From contig NZ_CP103289.1 in assembly GCF_024757985.1 (NCBI RefSeq), positions 1,984,001-2,048,000 on the forward strand: a DNA stretch of 64,000 nt, read 5' to 3'. Source of the stretch: Cellulomonas sp. NS3 (GTDB lineage Bacteria > Actinomycetota > Actinomycetes > Actinomycetales > Cellulomonadaceae). The notes beneath the pieces were generated by a model. The model was not told where the DNA came from. It ran no database searches and saw only the letters and a program-made list of their open reading frames with translations. Both the position numbers and the translations under genes were made by a program. Below are positions 10,442-19,565 of the stretch, one piece after another (position 1 is the first letter of the stretch; each line of letters starts with the position of its first letter).

Positions 10442-11692
10442 GTGGCGCAGACGACACCCGCGCGGCCCGGTGCGGTCGAGCCCCCGTCCCCGGCTCGCTC
10501 ACGCGCCGGGTCGCTGCTCGGGCAGTGGGACAGCGCCGTGACGAGCTACTACGTGCTCACGGGTGCGACGGCGCTGCTCATCGTGCTGGGGCTGGTCATG
10601 GTCCTGTCGAGCTCGAGCGTCGAGTCGCTGGCCGCGAACGAGTCGCCCTACGCGGTGTTCGTCACCCAGGCGCAGTTCGCGCTCATCGGCGTGCCCCTGA
10701 TGTTCGTCGCGTCGCGCCTGCCCCAGCGCTTCTACACGCGCATCGCCTGGCCGGCGCTTGCGGTCGCCGCCGTGCTGCAGCTGCTCACGCTCACCCCGCT
10801 CGGCCTGAGCGCCGGAGGCAACCGCGGGTGGATCGGCATCGGGTCCTTCACGATGCAGCCCGCCGAGGTGGTCAAGCTCGCCCTCGCCGCGTGGCTCGGA
10901 GCCGTGCTCGCGCGCAAGCGCCCGCTGCTCGGTGAGTGGCGCCACGCCCTCGTGCCCGCGGTTCCCGTCGCGGTGCTCATGGTCGGGCTCGTCATGCTCG
11001 GGCACGACCTGGGGACTGCACTCGTGCTCATGGTGCTCGTGGCCGGCGCGCTGTTCATCGCCGGGATCCCGCTGCGCGTCTTCGGCTTCGCCGGGGCGAT
11101 CGCGGCGGTGGGCGTCGCCGCGCTCACGATCCCCAGCGCGAACCGCAGGAAGCGCATCTTCTCGTGGCTCAGCGACGAGTGCGACATCACCAACGAGTGC
11201 TACCAGTCCGAGCACGGGATCCGGGCGCTCGCGACCGGCAGCTGGGGCGGGGTCGGGCTCGGCGGCAGCGCCGAGAAGTGGTCCTACCTGCCCGAGGCGC
11301 ACAACGACTTCATCTTCGCGATCATCGGCGAGGAGCTCGGGCTCATCGGCACACTGCTCGTGCTCGGCCTGTTCACGCTGCTCGCCCTCGCGATGTTCCG
11401 CATCATCCGTCGCCACCCCGACCCGTTCGTCAAGATCACCACGGGCGCCGTCGCGTGCTGGGTGATCGGGCAGGCGCTCGTCAACGTCGGCGTCGTGATC
11501 GGTCTCGTCCCGATCATCGGCGTCCCGCTGCCGCTCGTCTCCGCCGGCGGGTCGGCGCTCATTGTGACCATGACGGCCCTCGGCATGGTCATCTCGTTCG
11601 CGCGCGCCGAGCCCGGTGCTGCCGAGGCCCTCGCCGCGCGCCCGCACGTCGTGCGCCGCTCGCTCGCGGTGCTCGGGAGGATCCGTGCCTGA
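10442..11692 (+). CDS. ftsW: Septal peptidoglycan polymerase FtsW (SEDS)
   Basis: SEDS-family glycosyltransferase that polymerises lipid II at the septum as partner of FtsI. 416 aa with about ten membrane segments. Family signatures: GGNRGWIGIGSFTMQPAEVVKL around the fourth segment, the large extracytoplasmic loop with GIRALATGSWGGVGLG and YLPEAHNDFIFAIIGEELG, and PLPLVSAGGSALI near the end. GTG 10442 is used because it lies just after murD; its ribosome-binding site is weak. Position between murD and murG separates it from the related RodA. Confidence 0.95.
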   Translation: MAQTTPARPGAVEPPSPARSRAGSLLGQWDSAVTSYYVLTGATALLIVLGLVMVLSSSSVESLAANESPYAVFVTQAQFALIGVPLMFVASRLPQRFYTRIAWPALAVAAVLQLLTLTPLGLSAGGNRGWIGIGSFTMQPAEVVKLALAAWLGAVLARKRPLLGEWRHALVPAVPVAVLMVGLVMLGHDLGTALVLMVLVAGALFIAGIPLRVFGFAGAIAAVGVAALTIPSANRRKRIFSWLSDECDITNECYQSEHGIRALATGSWGGVGLGGSAEKWSYLPEAHNDFIFAIIGEELGLIGTLLVLGLFTLLALAMFRIIRRHPDPFVKITTGAVACWVIGQALVNVGVVIGLVPIIGVPLPLVSAGGSALIVTMTALGMVISFARAEPGAAEALAARPHVVRRSLAVLGRIRA

Positions 11693-12920
11693 CCTGCCCG
11701 TCCGTTCCGTCCTTCTCGCCGGCGGGGGGACCGCCGGCCACGTGAACCCGCTGCTCGCGGTGGCGGAGGAGCTCCGCCGCCGGGACCCGGCGATCCGGCT
11801 CACGGTGCTCGGCACGGCGTCGGGCCTCGAGGCGCGGCTCGTGCCCGAGCGCGGGCTGCCGCTGGCGCTCGTCCCGCGCGTGCCCCTCCCGCGCCGCCCG
11901 AGCTCGGACGTGCTGCGCCTCCCGGGGCGGCTGCGGGAGGCGGTGCGCGCCGCGGGGGACGCGATCGACGCGAGCGGCGCCCAGGTCGTCGTCGGGTTCG
12001 GCGGGTACGTCTCGACGCCCGCATACCTCGCCGCGCGCTCGCGTGCCGTGCCCGTCGTGGTGCACGAGCAGAACGCCCGACCCGGGCTCGCGAACCGCCT
12101 CGGCGCCCGCTGGGCGGCCTCGGTCGCGGTGACGTTCCCCGGGACGGAGCTGCCCGGCGCGCTCGTCACCGGCCTGCCGCTGCGCCCCGAGATCGCGGGG
12201 CTGATCGCGGACCGCGCCCGCGACGTCGCCGGGACCCGCACCGAGGCGGCGCGCCGGCTCGGGCTCGACCCGGCGCTCCCGACGCTGGTCGTCACGGGCG
12301 GATCGCTCGGGGCCGTGAGCGTCAACACGGCGATCGCGTCCGTCGCCGCGGACCTGGTCGCCGCGGGCGTCCAGGTGCTGCACTCCACCGGCGCCGGGAA
12401 GGCGGACGCGGTGCGCGCCGTCGTCGACGGGCTGCCCGGCGCCGACCGCTACCACGTGCGGGAGTACCTCGACGAGATGCAGCTCGCGCTCGCGTGCGCC
12501 GACGTCGTGCTCGGCCGCTCGGGCGCGGGGACCGTCAGCGAGATCGCGGCGCTCGGGCTGCCCGCGGTGTACGTCCCCCTGCCCATCGGCAACGGCGAGC
12601 AGCGGCTCAACGCCGCGCCCGTCGTCGCGGCGGGCGGCGGCCTCGTCGTCGCGGACGACGAGCTCACGGCGCCGTGGCTCCGCGAGAACCTGCTGCCGCT
12701 GCTCGTCGGTCCGGGTGCCCGCGGCGAGCGCGAGCGCATGAGCGCCGCGGCGGCCTCGGTGGGCGTGCGCGACGCGGCGGCGCGCGTCGCCGACCTCGTC
12801 GAGGCGCACCTCGCGCCGGCGGCGACCGCGGGCGGCGACGCCCCGAGCGGCACGCCGGCAGACGGCACGGCGGCGGACGGCACGGCGGCGCACGGCGTCC
12901 CGTCGGGGGACACCCCGTGA
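11685..12920 (+). CDS. murG: Lipid II synthase MurG
   Basis: Membrane-associated GT-B glycosyltransferase adding GlcNAc from UDP-GlcNAc to lipid I. 411 aa from GTG 11685, with GGGAGG 4 nt upstream inside the ftsW end. Motifs: GGGTAGHVNPLLAVAEEL at the N-terminus, GGSLGAVSVNTA between the domains, GAGTVSEIAALGLPAVYVPL in the donor site, and GNGEQRLNA. The last 25 or so residues are a low-complexity tail encoded by three 15-bp near repeats (12849-12893). Such a tail is not needed for catalysis. The gene overlaps murC as GTGA. Confidence 0.96.
   Translation: MPDLPVRSVLLAGGGTAGHVNPLLAVAEELRRRDPAIRLTVLGTASGLEARLVPERGLPLALVPRVPLPRRPSSDVLRLPGRLREAVRAAGDAIDASGAQVVVGFGGYVSTPAYLAARSRAVPVVVHEQNARPGLANRLGARWAASVAVTFPGTELPGALVTGLPLRPEIAGLIADRARDVAGTRTEAARRLGLDPALPTLVVTGGSLGAVSVNTAIASVAADLVAAGVQVLHSTGAGKADAVRAVVDGLPGADRYHVREYLDEMQLALACADVVLGRSGAGTVSEIAALGLPAVYVPLPIGNGEQRLNAAPVVAAGGGLVVADDELTAPWLRENLLPLLVGPGARGERERMSAAAASVGVRDAAARVADLVEAHLAPAATAGGDAPSGTPADGTAADGTAAHGVPSGDTP
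12849..12893 (+). repeat. Three tandem 15-bp repeats in the murG tail
   Basis: Units at 12849-12863, 12864-12878 and 12879-12893 differ at one to three positions and encode repeats of the type Gly-Thr-Ala-Ala-Asp. The period is five codons, so copy-number change would keep murG in frame. Confidence 0.8.
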
Positions 12921-14413
12921 CCGGCCCTGGCGCCACGGACGTCCAGGAGCTCGTCGCGTCCGACGGTCTCGCGGTCCTCGGCCGCACCCACCTGGTGGGC
13001 GTCGGCGGTGCCGGGATGTCGGCGGTCGCGGGCCTGCTCGCGGCGCGCGGCGTGCCGGTCAGCGGGTCCGACGCGCAGGACGGTCCGGCGCTCGTCCCGC
13101 TGCGTGCCGCGGGTGTGACGGTGTTCGTCGGGCACGACGCCGCGCACCTCGACGGGGTCGACACGGTCGTGGTGTCCTCCGCGGTCCGCGAGTCCAACGT
13201 CGAGCTCGCGCGCGCACGGCGCGACGGGCTGCGCGTCCTGCACCGGTCGCAGGCGCTCGCCGCACTCATGGTCGGGCGTCGCGCGGTCGCCGTCGCGGGC
13301 GCGCACGGGAAGACGACGACGTCCGCGATGGTCGCGACGGCGCTGCTCGAGGCCGGCCTGGACCCGTCGTTCGCGATCGGGGGCACGGTGCTGACCGTCG
13401 AGGGCCCCGTGGCGGGGGGCCGGCCCGGCGACGGTCCGGCCTTCGTGGCCGAGGCCGACGAGTCGGACGGCTCCTTCCTGGCGTACGCGCCCGAGGTCGC
13501 GGTCGTGACGAACGTCGAGCCCGACCACCTCGACCACTACGGCACGCGCGAGGCGTTCGAGGACGCGTTCGTCGCCTTCACCGAGCGCGTCGTCCCCGGC
13601 GGGCTGCTCGTCACGTGCCTCGACGACCCGGGCGCCGCGCGGCTCGTCGAGCGCACACGCGCCGGTCTCGCGGCACGCGGCGTCGAGGTCGTGACGTACG
13701 GGACGGACGCGCGCGCCGACGTGGTCGTCGGGCCCGTGCAGCACGAGGGCGGATCCTGGTCCGCGACGCTCGACGCCGCCCCGGCGATCGGCAGCACGAC
13801 GCTGGTCCTGACGGCCCCCGGCGCGCACAACGCGCTCAACGCGGCCGCGGCGTACGTCGCCGCCCGCCGGCTCGGCGCGTCGGTGCCGTCCGCGACCGCG
13901 GGGCTCGCCGCGTTCCGGGGCACGGGCCGCCGGTTCGAGCACCGCGGCGACGCCGGCGGCGTCCGGGTCGTCGACGACTACGCGCACCACCCGACCGAGG
14001 TGGCCGCGCTGCTACGGGCCGCCCGTGCGGTCGCGGGGAAGGGGCGCGTGCTCGCGCTCTTCCAGCCGCACCTGTTCTCCCGCACCCGGACGTTCGCCGC
14101 GGAGTTCGCCGCGGCGCTCGACCTCGCGGACGTCGTCGTCGTCACCGACGTGTACGCGGCGCGCGAGGACCCGGACCCCGAGGTGACCGGCGCGTTGATC
14201 ACCGACCGCGTCCCGACCGGGGGCCGGGCGACGTTCGTCGCGGACCGCGGGCAGGCGGCGGTCGCCGTCGCGCGCGCCGCTCGGCCCGGCGACCTCCTGC
14301 TGACGATCGGCGCGGGGGACGTCACCGCCCTGGTCCCCGAGGTGCTCGCGGAGCTCACGCGCGTGGCCGGAGCCGGTGCGGGACCGCAGTCGGGCGCCGC
14401 GGAGCGCGCATGA
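12917..14413 (+). CDS. murC: UDP-MurNAc:L-Ala ligase MurC
   Basis: First Mur ligase, joining L-alanine to UDP-MurNAc in the cytoplasm. 498 aa from GTG 12917, overlapping the murG stop. N-terminal nucleotide site GVGGAGMSAVAGLLAARG, ATP loop AGAHGKTTTSAM near residue 127, EADESDGSF, NVEPDHLDHY, and the C-terminal YAHHPTEVAALL and FQPHLFSRT motifs characteristic of MurC. The first 12 residues before the core are non-conserved. Overlaps ftsQ as ATGA. Confidence 0.97.
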   Translation: MTGPGATDVQELVASDGLAVLGRTHLVGVGGAGMSAVAGLLAARGVPVSGSDAQDGPALVPLRAAGVTVFVGHDAAHLDGVDTVVVSSAVRESNVELARARRDGLRVLHRSQALAALMVGRRAVAVAGAHGKTTTSAMVATALLEAGLDPSFAIGGTVLTVEGPVAGGRPGDGPAFVAEADESDGSFLAYAPEVAVVTNVEPDHLDHYGTREAFEDAFVAFTERVVPGGLLVTCLDDPGAARLVERTRAGLAARGVEVVTYGTDARADVVVGPVQHEGGSWSATLDAAPAIGSTTLVLTAPGAHNALNAAAAYVAARRLGASVPSATAGLAAFRGTGRRFEHRGDAGGVRVVDDYAHHPTEVAALLRAARAVAGKGRVLALFQPHLFSRTRTFAAEFAAALDLADVVVVTDVYAAREDPDPEVTGALITDRVPTGGRATFVADRGQAAVAVARAARPGDLLLTIGAGDVTALVPEVLAELTRVAGAGAGPQSGAAERA

Positions 14414-15525
14414 CGCCTCCGCCGCGCCGTCCCGTGACCGGCCGTCCGGCACGCCCGCGACCCGCGCCCGCCCGCCCGGCGACCCCGGCGGCACGACCCG
14501 AGGCTCGCCCGCGCGCGCTCCCGCCGGCCGAGCCGCGCCCCTCGACGGGTCCGCAGCGCACGGCGCCCGGCGAGTCCCGTGCGACGGGGGAGCACCGGAC
14601 CGTCCCCACGCCGCTGCGGCCGGCGGCACCGCGGCCCGTCCGGGAGCCGGCACCCGACACCGGCGGCCAGGCCGAGGTCCTCGACCCGCACGCACCGACC
14701 GTGACGACGTACACGTCCGGCCGGCGCGGCTTCGCGCTGCCGGTGCGGGCCTCCGTCGTCTCGGAGCGCTCGGCCGAGCGGTTCGCCGAGCGGGCGCGGG
14801 CGCGCCGCCGGGTCGCGGTCCGCCAGGTCGTGATCGGTGCGAGCACGCTCCTCGCGGTCGGCTCGCTCGCGTGGCTCCTGCTGCTCTCGCCGGTCCTCGC
14901 GCTCGACCCGGCGCGCGTGGCGATCTCCGGCGCGGGCACCGTCGTGGCGGTCGACCAGGTCGCCGCGGTGGTCGGCGGCCGTGCGGGCACCCCGCTCCCG
15001 CGGCTCGACACCGTGGCGCTGCGCGACGACGTGCTCGAGGTCCCGGGCGTGCGCGAGGCGCGCGTGATGCGCGACTGGCCGCGCGGGCTCGTGGTCCAGC
15101 TCGTGTCGCGGGAGCCCGTCGCCGCGGTCCCCGAGCCGCCGTCGACGTCCGCGGCCGCCCCGGGCGGTCCCGTCGCGGGCTTCGCGCTGCTCGACATGGA
15201 GGGCGTCAAGGTGGGGCGCGTCGACGTCCCGCCCGAGGGGCTGCCCGTCGTGCGGGTCCCGGTGGGCGACGCCCGGACGCTGCGGGCGGTGCTCACGGTG
15301 CTCGAGGCGCTGCCGCCGGACCTGCTCGGGCAGGTCGGGGAGGTGTCCGCGGAGACGCAGGACACCGTCTCGATGGTGCTGCGCGACGGTGCCCGTGTCG
15401 TCTGGGGGAGCGCGCACGAGACGTCGCTCAAGATCGCCGTGCTGCAGGCGCTGCGCGCGGCGCCTGCGAGCGCGGGCGCCGCGGTGTTCGACGTGTCCGC
15501 CCCGACCCTGCCGATCACCCGGTGA
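14410..15525 (+). CDS. ftsQ: Divisome protein FtsQ (POTRA domain)
   Basis: Bitopic division protein that scaffolds FtsL and FtsB/DivIC. 371 aa: about 138 cytoplasmic residues, the first 90 almost all Pro, Ala, Arg and Thr; one membrane segment about 140-160 (VIGASTLLAVGSLAWLLLL); then an extracytoplasmic POTRA domain about 163-235 with the usual pattern of a hydrophobic strand, VPGVREARVMRDWPRGLVVQ and VSREPVA; then the FtsQ beta domain. The cytoplasmic tail is much longer than in model species. The start overlaps the murC stop (ATGA). A 188-base regulatory gap with the ftsZ promoter follows. Confidence 0.94.
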   Translation: MTPPPRRPVTGRPARPRPAPARPATPAARPEARPRALPPAEPRPSTGPQRTAPGESRATGEHRTVPTPLRPAAPRPVREPAPDTGGQAEVLDPHAPTVTTYTSGRRGFALPVRASVVSERSAERFAERARARRRVAVRQVVIGASTLLAVGSLAWLLLLSPVLALDPARVAISGAGTVVAVDQVAAVVGGRAGTPLPRLDTVALRDDVLEVPGVREARVMRDWPRGLVVQLVSREPVAAVPEPPSTSAAAPGGPVAGFALLDMEGVKVGRVDVPPEGLPVVRVPVGDARTLRAVLTVLEALPPDLLGQVGEVSAETQDTVSMVLRDGARVVWGSAHETSLKIAVLQALRAAPASAGAAVFDVSAPTLPITR

Positions 15526-15560
15526 CGCGCGCGACATCGCCGACACGCCCGGTGTGGTCG

Positions 15561-15589
15561 TTGATCCCGACGCGCGACGCACCTACCGT
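15561..15589 (+). promoter_or_regulatory. ftsZ promoter, TTGATC-N17-TACCGT
   Basis: TTGATC (15561-15566) and TACCGT (15584-15589) are separated by exactly 17 bases, the best sigma-70-type promoter in the window. The transcript would start near 15596, giving a leader of about 118 nt before ftsZ. A second, AT-rich candidate -10 (TAACTA or TATAAC, 15611-15620) lies just downstream. Confidence 0.65.
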
Positions 15590-15618
15590 CACGACAAGAA
15601 GCACCTGACATAACTATA

Positions 15619-15635
15619 ACCCTCTAGTAGAGGGT
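15619..15635 (+). promoter_or_regulatory. Perfect 8+1+8 palindrome in the ftsZ leader
   Basis: ACCCTCTAGTAGAGGGT is a perfect inverted repeat with 8-bp arms about one central base, in the only AT-rich pocket between ftsQ and ftsZ. With no loop it is a better dimer-binding operator than an RNA hairpin. It lies about 23 bases downstream of the predicted transcription start. The binding protein is unknown. Confidence 0.6.
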
Positions 15636-15713
15636 GAAGGTTTCGGCGGGTGCAGGGGTCAGATCCCGGCTCCGCACACCCGCAGCACTGGCGCACAACG
15701 AGAGGCACCCACC

Positions 15714-16967
15714 GTGGCAGCTCCGCAGAACTACCTGGCGGTCATCAAGGTCGTCGGCATCGGCGGTGGCGGCGTCAACGCCGTCAACCGCATGATCGAG
15801 GTCGGCCTCAAGGGTGTCGAGTTCATCGCCATCAACACGGACGCCCAGGCGCTCCTCATGTCGGACGCCGACGTCAAGCTCGACGTGGGCCGCGAGCTCA
15901 CGCGCGGCCTCGGCGCGGGCGCGGACCCCGAGGTCGGCAAGAAGGCCGCCGAGGACCACGCGGAGGAGATCGAGGACGTCCTGCGCGGCGCCGACATGGT
16001 CTTCGTCACCGCGGGCGAGGGCGGTGGCACCGGGACCGGCGGCGCGCCGGTCGTCGCCCGGATCGCCCGCTCGCTCGGCGCCCTGACCATCGGCGTCGTC
16101 ACCCGCCCGTTCACGTTCGAGGGCCGGCGCCGCTCGGTCCAGGCCGACTCGGGCATCGACGCGCTGCGGGCCGAGGTCGACACGCTCATCGTCATCCCGA
16201 ACGACCGGCTGCTGTCGATCTCCGACCGCTCGGTCTCGGTGCTCGACGCGTTCCACTCGGCGGACCAGGTCCTGCTCTCGGGCGTCCAGGGCATCACCGA
16301 CCTCATCACGACCCCCGGCCTCATCAACCTCGACTTCGCCGACGTGAAGTCCGTCATGCAGGGCGCCGGCTCGGCCCTCATGGGCATCGGCTCCGCGCGC
16401 GGGGAGGACCGTGCCGTGCAGGCCGCCGAGCTCGCGATCTCCTCGCCGCTGCTCGAGGCCAGCATCGACGGCGCGCACGGCGTGCTGCTGTCGATCCAGG
16501 GCGGCTCCGACCTCGGTCTCTTCGAGATCAACGAGGCCGCGCGCCTCGTCCAGGAGGCGGCGCACCCCGAGGCCAACATCATCTTCGGTGCCGTGATCGA
16601 CGACGCCCTCGGCGACGAGGTGCGGGTCACCGTGATCGCCGCCGGCTTCGACGGCGGCTCCCCGGTCGTGCGGCGCGAGTCGCGCGGCCTCGGCCAGGTC
16701 AGCGGGAGCTCGGCGCCGCCGCGGCTCGCGCCGCCCGTGACCGTGCCGTCGCACGCCGCCCCGCGGCCGGTCCCCACGGACGACGACGTCGTGCGTGTCG
16801 GTTCCGCGCCGGTGCACGCCGCGCCGCGTCAGGTCCCGGCGTTCCTCGCGAGCGAGCACGAGCCCGCGCCGGCGACCGGCCAGCTCGAGGTCCCGCGCGT
16901 GTTCGAGGAGGAGCGTGTGACGCGCCGCCCGAGCGAGGACCTGGACGTCCCCGACTTCCTCAAGTAG
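15714..16967 (+). CDS. ftsZ: Cell division GTPase FtsZ
   Basis: Tubulin-like GTPase forming the Z ring. 417 aa from GTG 15714 with GAGAGG upstream. GTPase domain with [11 protein letters not shown] at the N-terminus, the tubulin signature [15 protein letters not shown] at about 101-115, NDRLL and NLDFADVK (T7-loop region with catalytic acids). A disordered linker from about 320 leads to the conserved C-terminal peptide DVPDFLK, which binds SepF and FtsW. It has its own promoter upstream in addition to read-through from the mur genes. Confidence 0.98.
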   Translation: MAAPQNYLAVIKVVGIGGGGVNAVNRMIEVGLKGVEFIAINTDAQALLMSDADVKLDVGRELTRGLGAGADPEVGKKAAEDHAEEIEDVLRGADMVFVTAGEGGGTGTGGAPVVARIARSLGALTIGVVTRPFTFEGRRRSVQADSGIDALRAEVDTLIVIPNDRLLSISDRSVSVLDAFHSADQVLLSGVQGITDLITTPGLINLDFADVKSVMQGAGSALMGIGSARGEDRAVQAAELAISSPLLEASIDGAHGVLLSIQGGSDLGLFEINEAARLVQEAAHPEANIIFGAVIDDALGDEVRVTVIAAGFDGGSPVVRRESRGLGQVSGSSAPPRLAPPVTVPSHAAPRPVPTDDDVVRVGSAPVHAAPRQVPAFLASEHEPAPATGQLEVPRVFEEERVTRRPSEDLDVPDFLK

Positions 16968-16973
16968 CCGCGG

Positions 16974-17732
16974 GTGGGCGCGCACGCGATCGACGTGCTG
17001 GAGGTCGACCTCGGCCCCGGGGTGCGCGCGGGCTTCACGACGCGCACGGGCGGCGCGAGCTCCGCGCCGTGGGACTCGCTCGACCTCGGGCTGCACGTCG
17101 GCGACGACCCCGACCGGGTGCTCGTCAACCGCGGGCGCGTCGAGCGCTGGCTCGGCGGGCGTGTCGCGTTCGCCGCGCAGGTCCACGGCGCGGACGTCCT
17201 GACGCTGGAGCGCGAGCCGGCTCCGGGGGAGGTCGAGGTCGGCGTGGCGGACGCGCTCGTCGCGGCGGGTCCCGGCGTCGGGCTCGGGGTCCTGGTCGCC
17301 GACTGCGTGCCGGTCCTGCTCGCGGACGCGGGCACGGGGGTCGTCGGCGTCGCGCACGCCGGCCGGCAGGGCCTCGAGCGCGGGGTGCTCGAGGCGGCGG
17401 TGCACGCGCTGACCGCGGCCGGCGCGCGGCTCGAGCACGTCCGGGCCGTCGTGGGGCCCGCGATCAGCGGCGCCGAGTACGAGGTGCCCGCCGCGCTGCG
17501 CGAGCAGGTCGCGGCGGCGGTGCCCGAGACCTGGGCGACGACCTCGTGGGGAACCCCCGCGCTCGACCTTCCCGCCGGTGCGCGCGCGGCGCTCGCGCGG
17601 GCCGGGATCCACGACGTGACCAGCGTCGACGTCTGCACGGCGCGCGACCCGCGGTTCTTCTCGCACCGCCTCGCGACCCGCGGCGGCACGACCACGGGAC
17701 GGTTCGCGGGGGTGGTTCGCTCGTCCGGGTGA
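16974..17732 (+). CDS. pgeF: PgeF (YfiH/DUF152) purine nucleoside phosphorylase/multicopper-type protein
   Basis: Member of the YfiH/DUF152 family, called polyphenol oxidase or peptidoglycan-editing factor. Some members act on purine nucleosides, and in E. coli it prevents mis-incorporation into precursor muropeptides. 252 aa. The metal triad is visible as HGADVLTLE (His), [10 protein letters not shown] (Cys) and VGVAHAG (His). It sits 6 bases after ftsZ, its standard place in actinobacterial dcw clusters, before sepF. GTG 16974 has no clear ribosome-binding site, suggesting translation linked to ftsZ. Confidence 0.9.
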   Translation: MGAHAIDVLEVDLGPGVRAGFTTRTGGASSAPWDSLDLGLHVGDDPDRVLVNRGRVERWLGGRVAFAAQVHGADVLTLEREPAPGEVEVGVADALVAAGPGVGLGVLVADCVPVLLADAGTGVVGVAHAGRQGLERGVLEAAVHALTAAGARLEHVRAVVGPAISGAEYEVPAALREQVAAAVPETWATTSWGTPALDLPAGARAALARAGIHDVTSVDVCTARDPRFFSHRLATRGGTTTGRFAGVVRSSG

Positions 17733-17801
17733 TCTCGGGGTGATCTACGGTAAGTCGAGAGGCGCCGCGCGTGTCGCGGGGTCACGATCCTCCGACGTTG
17801 C

Positions 17802-17807
17802 TAGCGT
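17802..17807 (+). promoter_or_regulatory. -10 box TAGCGT before sepF
   Basis: TAGCGT fits TANNNT and sits 43 bases before the sepF ATG, so this transcript would have a normal leader with GGGGAG as ribosome-binding site. No -35 consensus is visible. Confidence 0.4.
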
Positions 17808-17850
17808 GAAAGTCGCTGGACAGATCAGTTCGGGGGATGGGGAGACCGCG

Positions 17851-18339
17851 ATGGCCGGAGCGCTGCGCAAGACGATGCTGTACCTCGGCCTCGCCGACGA
17901 CCGGGGCGAGCACGAGGAGTACGTCGACGAGTACGACGACCTGGAGGCCGACGTGGCGCACGAGTACGAGGCTCAGGTGACACCGCTGCACCGCCCGACG
18001 GCGACGCGGTCGGTGGCGCCGGCGCACGACGTGCACCCGGAGACGGGCGAGCTGCGCCGGATCACGACGATCCACCCGCGCTCGTACAACGACGCGCGCA
18101 AGATCGGCGAGGCGTTCCGCGAGGGCACGCCCGTGATCATGAACCTCTCGGACATGGACGAGGCGGACGCCAAGCGGCTCGTCGACTTCTCGGCCGGCCT
18201 GATCTTCGGGCTGCACGGCGCGATCGAGCGGGTCACCAACAAGGTGTTCCTGCTGTCGCCCGCGCACGTCGAGGTGACCGGCGAGGAGCAGCCGCCGCCC
18301 GTCGAGCCGGTGCGCACCGGCTTCTTCAACCAGAGCTGA
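17851..18339 (+). CDS. sepF: Cell division protein SepF
   Basis: Membrane anchor and bundler of FtsZ in actinobacteria, which lack FtsA. 162 aa from ATG 17851, preceded by GGGGAG. A short N-terminal amphipathic segment ([16 protein letters not shown]) for membrane binding is followed by an acidic linker and the SepF core from about residue 70: [29 protein letters not shown], then [20 protein letters not shown] and [11 protein letters not shown]. An in-frame upstream extension to 17740 is rejected because it crosses the promoter. The YggT gene follows after 3 bases. Confidence 0.95.
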   Translation: MAGALRKTMLYLGLADDRGEHEEYVDEYDDLEADVAHEYEAQVTPLHRPTATRSVAPAHDVHPETGELRRITTIHPRSYNDARKIGEAFREGTPVIMNLSDMDEADAKRLVDFSAGLIFGLHGAIERVTNKVFLLSPAHVEVTGEEQPPPVEPVRTGFFNQS

Positions 18340-18342
18340 CGC

Positions 18343-18627
18343 GTGTCCCTCGTCGCCGACCTGCTGTACCTCGTCGTCCTGGTCTTCGTGATCCTGCTGC
18401 TGATCCGGCTCGTCCTGGACTGGGTCCAGTTCTTCGCGCGCGAGTGGCGGCCGCGCGGCGTGGCGCTCGTCGTCGCCGAGGCGACCTACACGGTGACGGA
18501 CCCGCCGCTGCGCGCGCTGCGGCGCATCCTGCCCCCGCTGACCATCGGGACCGTGCGCCTGGACCTCGCGTTCCTGGTCCTCATGCTCGCGTGCTACGTC
18601 CTGATGAACATCCTCAGCCGCATCTGA
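18343..18627 (+). CDS. YggT-family membrane protein
   Basis: Small membrane protein, 94 aa, with two hydrophobic segments (about 5-25 and 72-92) separated by a basic loop containing the family pattern TDPPLRALRRILPPL. YggT proteins lie between sepF and divIVA in most actinobacteria and Firmicutes; a role in division or osmotic tolerance has been suggested but is not firmly established. GTG 18343 lies 3 bases after sepF, so the two are cotranscribed. Confidence 0.9.
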   Translation: MSLVADLLYLVVLVFVILLLIRLVLDWVQFFAREWRPRGVALVVAEATYTVTDPPLRALRRILPPLTIGTVRLDLAFLVLMLACYVLMNILSRI

Positions 18628-18735
18628 GAACCACGGGTCGGCCGCGTGTCCGGTTCGTCCGGTTCGTCGGCGACCCGAGCGACCGCGCGCCCCGGGCGGG
18701 CGTGGCGGGTCGCGTGCTCGTCCCGCAATGTCCGC

Positions 18736-18741
18736 TACCGT
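18736..18741 (+). promoter_or_regulatory. -10 box TACCGT before divIVA
   Basis: TACCGT lies 63 bases before the divIVA ATG in the 177-base gap after the YggT gene, which holds no gene. It is the same hexamer as in the ftsZ promoter, but here no -35 is recognisable. It would let divIVA be expressed apart from sepF. Confidence 0.4.
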
Positions 18742-18804
18742 GAGCCGAGGCGGTCGGTGGACTGCCCACCGGCTTGACCAAGTGCGACCGAAGAGGTGAC
18801 GACG

Positions 18805-19479
18805 ATGGCACTGCTGACCGCAGACGACGTCCTGAACAAGAAGTTCCAGGCGACCAAGTTCAGAGAGGGGTACGACCAGGACGAGGTCGACGACTTCCTC
18901 GACGAGGTCGTCAACACCCTCCGGGACCTCCAGGGCGAGAACGACGACCTCAAGACGAAGCTCGCGGCGGCCGAGCGCCGGATCGCGGAGCTGAGCCGGG
19001 CCGGTGCGCAGCAGGCCGCCCCCGCGCCGAAGCCGCTGCCCGAGCCGGAGCCCGAGCGCCAGGTCGTCGCGGCGCCCATCGCGCCCGCGCCGGTCGCCGT
19101 GGCCCCGGTGCCGCAGGGCCGGCCCAACGAGCCGGAGTCCGCGACGGGCATGCTCGCCCTCGCGCAGAAGCTGCACGACGACTACGTGCGCAGCGGCCAG
19201 GAGGAGAGCGACCGGCTCATCTCCGAGGCCAAGTCGCAGGGCGCCCGGATCGTGCGTGAGGCCGAGGAGACGTCGGCCCGCACCCTCGGCCAGCTCGAGC
19301 AGGAGCGGTCCCTGCTGGAGCGCAAGATCGACGAGCTCCGGGTCTTCGAGCGCGACTACCGCACGCGCCTCAAGAGCTACCTCGAGAACCTCCTCGGGGA
19401 CCTCGACAACCGCGGCTCGGCGCTCCCGCCGCGCAGTGGTCAGAACGCCCAGCCGGTGGGCGAGGGTCGCACCCTCTGA
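18805..19479 (+). CDS. divIVA: Polar growth protein DivIVA (Wag31)
   Basis: Coiled-coil scaffold that marks negatively curved membrane and directs polar cell-wall growth in actinobacteria. 224 aa from ATG 18805 with AAGAGGTG 6 nt upstream; a GTG at 18796 is inside that site. The N-terminal membrane-binding domain is highly conserved (MALLTADDVLNKKF, FREGYDQDEVDDFLDEVV). A first coiled coil, a Pro/Ala linker about 70-110 and a long second coiled coil about 115-205 (LAQKLHDDYVRSGQEESDRL onward) follow. A long hairpin terminator lies 20 bases after the stop. Confidence 0.96.
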   Translation: MALLTADDVLNKKFQATKFREGYDQDEVDDFLDEVVNTLRDLQGENDDLKTKLAAAERRIAELSRAGAQQAAPAPKPLPEPEPERQVVAAPIAPAPVAVAPVPQGRPNEPESATGMLALAQKLHDDYVRSGQEESDRLISEAKSQGARIVREAEETSARTLGQLEQERSLLERKIDELRVFERDYRTRLKSYLENLLGDLDNRGSALPPRSGQNAQPVGEGRTL

Positions 19480-19493
19480 CCAGCAGCTCTGCC

Positions 19494-19538
19494 CACAGCA
19501 CACCACGTCCGGTCCGTCGACCGGCGTGGTGTGTTGTG
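19494..19538 (+). terminator. Terminator hairpin after divIVA
   Basis: CACAGCACACCACG (19494-19507) pairs with CGTGGTGTGTTGTG (19525-19538) over 14 bp with one G-U pair; an inner CGGTC/GACCG pair tightens the loop. The T content is low, as usual in GC-rich genomes. It closes the dcw transcript. Confidence 0.75.
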
Positions 19539-19565
19539 CGTGCTGACTCGGGCGCATAGTCTCGC

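Noticed and set aside
15540-15546. GACAC near the ftsZ promoter as a WhiA-type site
   Set aside because: GACAC is expected by chance every few hundred bases in such DNA and also occurs inside coding sequence nearby; not enough to claim.
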